Shown here piece after piece: positions 57,796 through 64,000 of a DNA stretch of 64,000 nt (positions within the stretch are counted from its first letter, which is position 1; each line of letters opens with the position of its first letter). Under the pieces are notes generated by a model. It saw only the letters and a program-made list of their open reading frames with translations. It was not told where the DNA came from and did no database searches. A program made the translations under genes and the position numbers. Origin of the DNA: PCRC01 sp040384665 (GTDB lineage Bacteria > Pseudomonadota > Gammaproteobacteria > Burkholderiales > Burkholderiaceae_C); contig JAZKIY010000010.1 in the NCBI GenBank assembly GCA_040384665.1, positions 1 to 64,000 on the forward strand, written 5' to 3'.

Positions 57796-58887
57796 TCAGG
57801 AACTGAACAGGAAGTTCATCACGTCGCCGTCCTTGACGACGTATTCCTTGCCTTCGGCGCGCATCTTGCCTGCATCTTTGGCGCCCTGCTCGCCCTTGAA
57901 GGCGATGAAGTCGTCAAAAGCGATCGTCTGGGCACGGATGTACCCCTTCTCGAAATCGGTGTGGATCACACCGGCGGCCTGCGGGCCGGTGTCGCCGACA
58001 TGGATGGTCCAGGCGCGCACTTCCTTCACACCGGCGGTGAAGTAGGTTTGCAGGCCCAGCAGCTTGAAGGCAGAGCGCACCAGACGGTTCAGGCCGGGTT
58101 CGGCCTGGCCCAGTTCTTCCAGGAACATCTGCCGGTCTTCGTCGCTCATCTCAGACATCTCGGCTTCCAGCTTGGCGCAGATCGCCACCACCGGCGCGTG
58201 CTGCGCTTCGGCAAAGGCTTTCAGGCGGTCCAGCAGCGGGTTGTTCTCAAAACCGTCTTCGGCCACGTTGGCGACGAACATGGCCGGTTTGGCGGTGATC
58301 AGGAAGAACTGCTGCAACAGCGGGCGCTCTTCCTTGCTGAAATCAATGGTGCGGACCGGCTTGGTGTCGTTCAGCGCGGTCTGGCATTTTTCCAGAATGG
58401 CCACCAGCTTGACCGACTCCTTGTCACCGGAGCGTGCGGTTTTGGTCACCCGGTGCAGGGCTTTTTCAACCGCGGCCAGATCGGCCAGGCACAACTCGGT
58501 CTGGATCACCTCGATGTCGGAAATCGGGTCCACCTTGCCAGACACGTGGATCACGTTGTCGTCTTCAAAGCAGCGCACCACGTTGACGATGGCGTCGGTC
58601 TCACGGATGTGGGCGAGGAACTTGTTGCCCAGGCCTTCGCCGGTGCTGGCACCGGCCACCAGGCCAGCAATGTCCACGAACTCCACAATCGCCGGCACCA
58701 CGCGTTCGGGTTGCACAATGGCACTCAGCTGCGCCAGACGCGTGTCGGGTACCTCAACGATGCCCACATTGGGCTCGATGGTGCAAAAGGGGTAGTTTTC
58801 TGCCGCAATGCCCGCCTTGGTGAGGGCGTTGAACAGGGTGGATTTACCGACGTTGGGCAGGCCGACGATGCCGCACTTCAAACTCAT
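57796..58887 (-). CDS. ychF: Redox-regulated ATPase YchF
   Basis: A 363-residue Obg-family P-loop protein, the same length as E. coli YchF, that binds ATP and ribosomes. Walker A GLPNVGKST is at residues 9-17, with VEFVDIAGLVAGAS and the C-terminal TGS domain (TYFTAGVKEVRAWTI...AGVIHTDFEKGYIRAQTIAFDDF). The ATG at 58887 has GGAG eight bases upstream; a TTG two codons earlier is too close to it. Confidence 0.96.
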   Translation of the reverse strand: MSLKCGIVGLPNVGKSTLFNALTKAGIAAENYPFCTIEPNVGIVEVPDTRLAQLSAIVQPERVVPAIVEFVDIAGLVAGASTGEGLGNKFLAHIRETDAIVNVVRCFEDDNVIHVSGKVDPISDIEVIQTELCLADLAAVEKALHRVTKTARSGDKESVKLVAILEKCQTALNDTKPVRTIDFSKEERPLLQQFFLITAKPAMFVANVAEDGFENNPLLDRLKAFAEAQHAPVVAICAKLEAEMSEMSDEDRQMFLEELGQAEPGLNRLVRSAFKLLGLQTYFTAGVKEVRAWTIHVGDTGPQAAGVIHTDFEKGYIRAQTIAFDDFIAFKGEQGAKDAGKMRAEGKEYVVKDGDVMNFLFSS

Positions 58888-58947
58888 TGACAAGACTCCA
58901 GAACAGGTCGGTTAGTGTAAGTCACCCACCCGTGGAGAGGCTGGCGG

Positions 58948-59997
58948 TCAACAGCCGCCCGTCACATAGCACTTGAGTTCGGGTTCGCGCGCCACCTTGG
59001 GTGGGCTCAGCAGCGCGGTGGCCACGCCGGTGGCGAGGTTCAGAAAGTCAAACGGAAAGCTGAGCGGGTCCACTCCGGGCATGAACAGCTGGGTGCAAAC
59101 AGAACGGGCAATGCGTTTCGGGTCGGCCGGGCCGTCGTGGGTAATGGCGTCGAACGCCAGCGCGTAGGCCACCGCGTCGGAGGTGCCGACCAGCAGGTGG
59201 TCGGCCAGGTTCAGCGGGCAGACGTCTTGTGTGGCCACATTGACCAGGTTGCTGCCCGTGGCGCGCAGGCGCGACGACGCGTTGGGCCCGATGTTGGGCA
59301 CCACCACCTCGTCCAGCAGGGTGTAGACGCTGGTGTAGGCGACCTCGGGCACGGTCTCAAAATCCTTGTTCAGCGCGGCCAGAAAGGCCGAACCGTCACG
59401 CTGCTGCCAGATGGCTGGCGAGCACGGCAGCGCGCACAGCGCATGGGCGTCCACCGTGCCGTGGTGGGAGCCCGACAGCGACACCAGGTCGTCCACCTGG
59501 GCGCGGATGTCGGGCCAGAAACGCAACGCCCAGCGCGGCACCATGCCGCCCTGGCTGTGGCCGATGATCTGCACTTTTTGCTGGCTGCGGCGCGCCATCT
59601 CGCGCACCGCGTAGACCACGTACTCGGCCGCCACCTGGATGTCGCCCATGCCGTTCTGCGGCAGGTCCACCGTGCAGTAGGGGAAGTGGATCTTCTCCAA
59701 CTGTGGCACGTAGTTCCAGCTGAAGGTGTTGCGGGCATTGAGTGCCGTGCCGTGCACCAGCAGCACCGGGGTGCGGGTGGCGTTGTCGACACCGGGGCTG
59801 CAGCGCAGGCTGGCCGCCAGGTTGAAGGAGGGTGTTTCCAGCGGCCGGATGTTGGGGGCAGGGGCCAGCGGCGTGGTGTCAACGGCCGCTGGCTGTTCGG
59901 TCACCGGGGGGGCCGAAAGTGCCACGCCGTCCCCGCCGCCACCGCAGGCCTGCAGCACAACGGCGCTCAGCACAACGCATAAAAAATGAAGTCTCAT
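58948..59997 (-). CDS. CALB-like lipase/esterase, lipoprotein, paralogue 1
   Basis: A 349-residue alpha/beta hydrolase. A type II signal peptide ends LQAC with Cys18 as the lipidation site, then a Gly- and Pro-rich linker. The core resembles Candida antarctica lipase B: LLVHGTALNARNTFSWNYVPQL, DIQVAAEYVVYAV, IIGHSQGGMVPRWALRFWPDIR, PAIWQQRDGSA. The likely triad is Ser148, Asp229 (LLDEVVVP) and His267 (LADHL), at the same motif positions as in CALB. It is one of three paralogues in the next 4 kb. The ATG at 59997 begins the signal. Substrate unknown; long-chain or polymeric esters are possible. Confidence 0.82.
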   Translation of the reverse strand: MRLHFLCVVLSAVVLQACGGGGDGVALSAPPVTEQPAAVDTTPLAPAPNIRPLETPSFNLAASLRCSPGVDNATRTPVLLVHGTALNARNTFSWNYVPQLEKIHFPYCTVDLPQNGMGDIQVAAEYVVYAVREMARRSQQKVQIIGHSQGGMVPRWALRFWPDIRAQVDDLVSLSGSHHGTVDAHALCALPCSPAIWQQRDGSAFLAALNKDFETVPEVAYTSVYTLLDEVVVPNIGPNASSRLRATGSNLVNVATQDVCPLNLADHLLVGTSDAVAYALAFDAITHDGPADPKRIARSVCTQLFMPGVDPLSFPFDFLNLATGVATALLSPPKVAREPELKCYVTGGC

Positions 59998-60076
59998 GGT
60001 CTGCGGCCTCTGGGGCATTCGGATGTGCCCAGTGTAGGGTGCAGACCGGCTTGGCCGCCTCGGGAATGACCCGGTG

Positions 60077-61069
60077 TCAGTTGCCCGACGTCACGTAAGG
60101 CTTGAGCGGTGGCTCGGCGCTGACCGAAGGTGTGAGCAGGATGCCGGGTGCGAACGTCAGTGCCGCCATGCTGATGAAGTTCAGCGGGAACATCACCGGG
60201 TCAACACCGGGCATGAAAGGCTTCAGGCAGATCGAGCGTGGGATGCGCTTGGGGTCGGCCGGGCCGTTGTGGATGATGGCGTCGAGCGCCAGCGCGTGGA
60301 ACACCGGGTCCGACGTGCCGGCGAGCAGGTGGTCGGCAAAGTTGAGCGGGCAGACGTCCTGGCTGGCGATGTTGCGCACCTGGGCCGCGTTGACGCCGGG
60401 GCCCACGCGCAAACTGGAGGTGCCGTTCTGGTTGAAGTTGGGCAGCGCCACCTCGTCGGTGCGGGTGTACAGCGAGGTGTACGAGATGCCCGGCACGGTC
60501 TCGAAGTCCTTGTTCAGCGCGGCCATGAAGGCCGAGCCGGTGCGCAACTGCCAGATGGCGGGTGCGCAGGGCTTGAGGCAGGCGGCCACCGCGTCCAGCG
60601 TGCCGTGGTTCACGCCGGCGAGCGAGATCAGGTCGTCGATCATGGGCTGCACGTCAGGCCAGAAACGGATCGACCAGCGCGGCAGCGCGCCACCCATGCT
60701 GAAGCCGACGATGTGGATTTTCTTGTTTCCGGCGCGGGCGTAGGTCGTGCGGATGGCGTGCGTCACGTACTCGGACCCCACCTGCAGTTCGGACGAACCC
60801 AGCACCGGCAGGTCCACCGCGCAGTACGGGATGTTGGCTTTTTGCAGGAAGGGGATCCAGTTCCAGCCGTAATTGCTTTTGACGGTCTGGCCGGCACCGG
60901 CGATGAGCAGCACCGGGCTGCGGTCGGCGGTGCCGATGTTGCCGCTGCAGCTGATGCGCTCGTTGAGGGTCTGGATGGGCGTTTCAAACGCCAGGGGCTG
61001 GGCAGCTTGGGCGGCACAGGTGAATACCAGGCCCGCGAGGCCCAGGAAAGCGGCAAATCGATTCATCAT
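60077..61069 (-). CDS. CALB-like lipase/esterase, secreted, paralogue 2
   Basis: A 330-residue paralogue with a Sec signal (cleavage near AAQA/AQ) and no lipobox. Motifs: LLIAGAGQTVKSNYGWNWIPFL, ELQVGSEYVTHAI, IVGFSMGGALPRWSIRFWPDV, PAIWQLRTGSAF. The triad by motif is Ser124, Asp205 (TDEVALP) and His247 (FADHL). The nucleophile elbow is GFSMG rather than GHSQG. Two adjacent ATGs (61069, 61066) follow an AGGAGA ribosome-binding site. It lies 79 bases upstream of paralogue 1 on the same strand. Confidence 0.82.
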   Translation of the reverse strand: MMNRFAAFLGLAGLVFTCAAQAAQPLAFETPIQTLNERISCSGNIGTADRSPVLLIAGAGQTVKSNYGWNWIPFLQKANIPYCAVDLPVLGSSELQVGSEYVTHAIRTTYARAGNKKIHIVGFSMGGALPRWSIRFWPDVQPMIDDLISLAGVNHGTLDAVAACLKPCAPAIWQLRTGSAFMAALNKDFETVPGISYTSLYTRTDEVALPNFNQNGTSSLRVGPGVNAAQVRNIASQDVCPLNFADHLLAGTSDPVFHALALDAIIHNGPADPKRIPRSICLKPFMPGVDPVMFPLNFISMAALTFAPGILLTPSVSAEPPLKPYVTSGN

Positions 61070-61167
61070 CTTGTCTCCTGCCGCCACGGGCTTTGGTACT
61101 TTTGGATTACCGAGCTTACCCGGCAATCGCCCTTTTGCCTAATGCCGCCCCGCAAGGGCACGCCGCG

Positions 61168-62061
61168 TCAGTCAAAACGGTAGTTCGCCTGGACCGGCTG
61201 GCCACAGCGCAGCGTCTGGCCATCACCGGCCAGCACGATGGCGTTCATGCCCCAGGTCAGCGCGCCCTGGAGCCGGGCGTCGCGGCGCTGGGCCAGCAGC
61301 AGGTCGCCGACCGCATGGCCGCGCTCGGCGGTGAGGGGGTCGATGTCGGGGATGGGGCAGCGCGCGCAGGGCTTCACCAGCCGCAGCTGCATGGCCTCGG
61401 CACCGTCGCCGATCTGCAGGCGGTCCAGGTGGTCTTCGTCGTAGGCCTCCAACCCGCTCAGCACCAGGTTGGGCCGGAAACGTTCCATGCCCACCGCCGC
61501 ATGGCCGGCGTCGGCCAGTTGGCGGTTGAACAGCGCCAGCGACGACTCGCCCGCCACCAGCACCGCAAACCCGTCGGAAAACTGGTTGGGTGCCTCGACA
61601 CCGCCGGTCCAGCGCTTGTCGGACAGGCGCTTTTCATCGGGGTCAAAACGCACCAGCCGCAGGGGGCCGAGGCCACTGCCCCCAGGCGACAGGAAGTCGG
61701 TGAACCACTGGGCCGCCACCGACCCCATGTCGTAGGCCCGCACTTCGTCGTTCCAGACACGCACCGTCACCGGCTGCTCGGCCGCGCCGATCGCCAGGTG
61801 CAACGCGAGCATGCCGGGCGCGCGCAGCACCATGTCGTCCTGGCGCAAAGTGGGCCGGATCAGCGCCATGCGGGGCAGTTCGCGCTGCGAGACAAACTCG
61901 CCCTGGGCGTCCACCACCATCCAGGCGCGGTCGAGGTCGAGGCCAGCAAACGTCAGGATGGCCTCGTTGACCGCCACGCCCGCACAGGATTTGATGGGGT
62001 AGACGAAAAGCTGTGCGATCTGGGCGTGGACGTCGGCGAGGGGTTCGGTCATGCTGGGCAT
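61168..62061 (-). CDS. MOSC domain-containing protein (YcbX-like)
   Basis: A 297-residue protein. The N-terminal MOSC beta-barrel (LFVYPIKSCAGVAVNEA, WMVVDAQGEFVSQRELPRMALI) is followed by the MOSC domain with RFRPNLVLSGLEAYDED and the cysteine motif KPCARCPIPDIDP. The latter holds the cysteine proposed to bind the molybdenum cofactor sulfur. YcbX-type proteins detoxify N-hydroxylated compounds with a reductase partner. An ATG three codons in (62052) is equally possible; neither start has a clear ribosome-binding site. It sits between lipase paralogues 2 and 3 on their strand. Confidence 0.9.
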   Translation of the reverse strand: MPSMTEPLADVHAQIAQLFVYPIKSCAGVAVNEAILTFAGLDLDRAWMVVDAQGEFVSQRELPRMALIRPTLRQDDMVLRAPGMLALHLAIGAAEQPVTVRVWNDEVRAYDMGSVAAQWFTDFLSPGGSGLGPLRLVRFDPDEKRLSDKRWTGGVEAPNQFSDGFAVLVAGESSLALFNRQLADAGHAAVGMERFRPNLVLSGLEAYDEDHLDRLQIGDGAEAMQLRLVKPCARCPIPDIDPLTAERGHAVGDLLLAQRRDARLQGALTWGMNAIVLAGDGQTLRCGQPVQANYRFD

Positions 62062-62123
62062 TTCGGTTCAAGACAATGTCTGCCAATTGTCGCGGCAACA
62101 CCCTGCACCGGCCTGCCCAAAAC

Positions 62124-62148
62124 AAAAGGCCGGGGTCACCGGCCTTTT
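62124..62148 (-). terminator. Rho-independent terminator after lipase paralogue 3
   Basis: A perfect 10-bp stem, AAAAGGCCGG / CCGGCCTTTT, with a 5-base loop. On the minus strand it ends CCGGCCTTTTGTTTTG, giving a U-rich tail downstream of the lipase 3 stop. Confidence 0.8.
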
Positions 62149-62152
62149 GCAG

Positions 62153-62168
62153 CTCCCGCCAGCGGGAG
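62153..62168 (-). other. Second stem-loop just past the lipase 3 stop
   Basis: CTCCCGC and GCGGGAG pair around a 2-base loop, between the lipase 3 stop codon and the terminator. It may stabilise the 3' end of the transcript or be part of a compound terminator. Confidence 0.45.
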
Positions 62169-62182
62169 AGGTTGCAGCAAGA

Positions 62183-63256
62183 TCAGTACGTCACGTAGTC
62201 ACGCAGCTTTGGCTCGGCGCCGCTCTTGGGCATCAAGGCCACCGAAGTGGCAAAAGTGAACATCGATTTGGTCAGGAAGTTCAGGGGAAGGGTCACCAAA
62301 TCAACCCCTGGGGCGGCCAGCTTTGTGCACAGTCCCAGGCCTTGCCCCTTCAGGCGCGCCAGACTGGCGGTGCCTTTGTGTTGCAAGGCGTCAAGCGCGA
62401 TCGCAAAGGGAATGGGGTCGTAGGTGATGGCCTGAAAGTGGTCTGCAACGTTGGTCAGGCAAACGTCCTGTGTGGCGATGTTGGCGCGGGCACCATCGCC
62501 AGTCCGCAGGCTGGAGAGGCCACGCTCTTCGTCAAAGTTCGGGATGGCCACGTCGTCGGTGCGGGTGTAGACCGATGTGTAGTCAATGCCAGCGAAGGTT
62601 TCGCCCCCTTTGTTGAGCGCATCGATGAACTTGGAGCCCACCGAGATTTGGGTGAACGATGTGACGCAGGTCAGCGCGTCAACCGTGCACAGCAGGTTGG
62701 CTTCAATCAGGCCATGGTAAGCCGCCGCCACGCCAATGAAGTCTTCCACCATGGGGCGGGTGTCCGGAAAATACTTCAGAGACCAGCGCCCGGTGGCGCC
62801 ACCCTGGCTGTAGGCGATCACGGCCAAGGGGGTCTTGGTGGTTTCATGCACTTTGCGGATCGCGTAGGTCACGTACTCCGAGGCAATTTGCAAGTCGCCC
62901 GTGTGTTTGAAGGGCAGATCCACCGTACACCATGGCATGCCCAGCTGGTCAAACGACGGGATGTAGGTCCAGCTCAACTCGCTGTCCACCGTCATGGTGG
63001 CGGCTGGAATCATCAGCACGGTACGGCCAGAATCCGGGCCAAAACCGGCGCTGCATTTCATGGCCGCCAGCAAGGTGTTTTCGGGCGTCAACAGCCCGTC
63101 CGTCAAGGGTTTGGCCAACACAGGCACAGGGGCCGCCACGGCCACAGGTGTTACGGCCGCTGGCTGCTCTGTCGGCGTGCTGGTGGTGTCACTGCCACCA
63201 CCGCAAGCCACCAACAACAGCGTTGCCGCTGCCAATGAAATAGATAGTTTCAACAT
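62183..63256 (-). CDS. CALB-like lipase/esterase, lipoprotein, paralogue 3
   Basis: A 357-residue paralogue of the two downstream lipases. The type II signal ends LLVAC with Cys18, then a Thr/Pro/Val-rich linker. Motifs: LMIPAATMTVDSELSWTYIPSF, DLQIASEYVTYAI, VIAYSQGGATGRWSLKYFPD. The triad by motif is Ser150, Asp234 (TDDVAIP) and His273 (VADHF). It is more divergent than the other two: AYSQG elbow, and no PAIWQ motif. ATG 63256 starts the signal; upstream in-frame starts add an implausible extension. It has its own terminator and is separated from paralogue 2 by the MOSC gene. Confidence 0.8.
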   Translation of the reverse strand: MLKLSISLAAATLLLVACGGGSDTTSTPTEQPAAVTPVAVAAPVPVLAKPLTDGLLTPENTLLAAMKCSAGFGPDSGRTVLMIPAATMTVDSELSWTYIPSFDQLGMPWCTVDLPFKHTGDLQIASEYVTYAIRKVHETTKTPLAVIAYSQGGATGRWSLKYFPDTRPMVEDFIGVAAAYHGLIEANLLCTVDALTCVTSFTQISVGSKFIDALNKGGETFAGIDYTSVYTRTDDVAIPNFDEERGLSSLRTGDGARANIATQDVCLTNVADHFQAITYDPIPFAIALDALQHKGTASLARLKGQGLGLCTKLAAPGVDLVTLPLNFLTKSMFTFATSVALMPKSGAEPKLRDYVTY

Positions 63257-63638
63257 GAGGGACCTTTGTAAAAGAAGAGGAACGCCGAAGACAACTAGAA
63301 CCAATGGTTGCCATGCGCCCAAACAATTGAGCAGCCGTGCATACAAAAGTATTAGCAATCTGCGTGCCCAACACCCTCAAATCCAGGTCGTTGCCAAGGA
63401 AAGCGTCTGTTTGCCTGCACAAATGCGGATTTTTTGGCTGTGCGCCTTCGCACAGACAGGTCGGAAACAGCCCTTTAAGCGGGCCACCGCCGCCACGAAG
63501 CACCCTGCTGGCGCATCAAACGCACCAACTTGAACCGCGCAGTTCAGTACTGCACTGGCAAGTCTGGCGTCCATGCAGCGCCATCGGCGGCATGGCCCCT
63601 TGAATGAGGCCATCGGGCCCGGCTCCTACAATCCGGCC
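63257..63638. other. Intergenic region between lipase 3 and the UbiH-like gene
   Basis: A stretch of 382 bases with no gene that I can support, AT-richer than its surroundings. It should hold divergent promoters for lipase 3 and the monooxygenase. A 7-bp hairpin, CTGTGCG / CGCACAG with loop CCTT, lies at 63438-63455 without a U-tract. Short open frames on both strands show no protein-family signal. Confidence 0.55.
63627..63632 (+). promoter_or_regulatory. -10 hexamer TACAAT before the UbiH-like ATG
   Basis: TACAAT ends six bases before the ATG at 63639, and no Shine-Dalgarno sequence intervenes. TTGAAT lies 21 bases upstream of the hexamer, too far for an ideal -35 box. A leaderless message is likely if this is the promoter. 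Confidence 0.35.
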
Positions 63639-64000
63639 ATGACTTTGCACTTGGACGTGTGTATCCGCGGCGGCGGCATCGTGGGCATGGGCCTGGCGCT
63701 GCAACTCGCCAGCCAGCGCCTGCGCGTTGGGTTGCTGGCCCAGCCCGCGCCGGCCGTGCAGGATGTGCGCGCCTATGCGCTGAATGCCGCGTCGCGCGCG
63801 CTGCTCACCGCGCTGCGCGTCTGGCCCGACGCGGCACACGCCACACCAGTGCGGCGCATGGACATCTGGGGCGACAACGGCGGCCACCTGGCGTTTGACC
63901 AGGCCGAACTGGGCTGCGACGCGCTGGCCTGGATCGTCGATGTGCCGGCGCTGGAGCAGCAGCTCAGCCAGGCCGTGGGTTACCAGCCGCTGATTGAACG
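63639..64000 (+). CDS. UbiH/UbiF/COQ6-type FAD monooxygenase, N-terminal part
   Basis: The first 120 residues of a gene that runs off the right edge. The N-terminal dinucleotide motif CIRGGGIVGMGLALQLA (GxGxxG-like), then DVRAYALNAASRALLTAL and the WGDNGGHLAFD segment match ubiquinone-biosynthesis hydroxylases of the UbiH/COQ6 family. Which ring position it hydroxylates cannot be told from this part. The start codon follows a TACAAT hexamer and lacks a ribosome-binding site. Confidence 0.85.
   Translation, partial: MTLHLDVCIRGGGIVGMGLALQLASQRLRVGLLAQPAPAVQDVRAYALNAASRALLTALRVWPDAAHATPVRRMDIWGDNGGHLAFDQAELGCDALAWIVDVPALEQQLSQAVGYQPLIE

Noticed and set aside
1..64000. tRNA, rRNA, CRISPR array or prophage
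   Set aside because: No cloverleaf-like sequence with CCA end, no rRNA signature, no regularly spaced repeats and no phage structural or integrase genes were seen on reading both strands.

Overview
The window is high-GC, densely packed chromosomal DNA from a betaproteobacterium, most likely a Comamonadaceae member (Burkholderiales) of the Rhodoferax/Polaromonas type. The basis is gene content and order: rubredoxin next to thiD/hemL followed by a pil-chp chemotaxis cluster, dusB-fis-purH, ribF-ileS-lspA, yqgE-ruvX-pyrR-pyrB-pyrC', Bug-type tct permeases, several DMT exporters, and a short AT-richer dispersed repeat of a kind I associate with this family. The genus is inference. I see no rRNA, tRNA, CRISPR array, prophage or intact IS.

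1-6.4 kb: the tail of an unknown gene, then a 2Fe-2S flavin reductase overlapping a membrane fatty-acid desaturase. A convergent sulfur-oxidation island follows: DUF302 lipoprotein, soxY, soxZ, a c-type cytochrome and an FccB/SoxF flavoprotein, then an HNH nuclease. 6.5-11 kb: ribF, ileS, lspA (flavin cofactors, isoleucyl-tRNA, lipoprotein signal peptidase). 11-13 kb: an overlapping pair of uncharacterised genes, one FIST-like and one resembling the N-terminal half of an ISL3 transposase; this is the most novel-looking locus. 13-21 kb: quinone oxidoreductase, DMT transporters, MipA/OmpV, a divergent SDR, a gamma-glutamyltransferase-family protein, a secreted unknown and a DUF3422 protein. 21-26.3 kb: TctBA permease, then a minus-strand run of TatD nuclease, hypoxanthine-DNA glycosylase and two tandem spermidine-synthase-like proteins. 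26.4-32.4 kb: an orphan encapsulated-ferritin-like gene, a glycosyltransferase, LolD/LolC, an unknown gene and recJ. 32.4-36 kb: divergent Fe3+ ABC transporter genes sharing a palindromic intergenic region, and a YqaA-type membrane protein. 36-42 kb: dusB-fis-purH, a DMT exporter, hemL and thiD.

42-51.7 kb: rubredoxin and pilG-pilH-pilI-pilJ-chpA, a twitching-type chemosensory pathway ending in a 1988-residue hybrid histidine kinase. 51.7-59 kb: photolyase, yqgE, ruvX and the pyrimidine genes pyrR-pyrB-pyrC' (the dihydroorotase-like protein has lost its metal ligands), an acyltransferase and ychF. 59-63.3 kb: three paralogous exported lipases resembling the Candida antarctica lipase B fold family, with a MOSC protein between the second and third. 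The window ends inside a UbiH-type monooxygenase gene.

Two themes run across the window. A roughly 65-75 bp dispersed repeat occurs six times (one partial); two copies lie in frame inside genes and one supplies a gene's start codon. Several genes lack a Shine-Dalgarno sequence but have a -10-like hexamer 5-7 nt before the ATG, suggesting leaderless messages.
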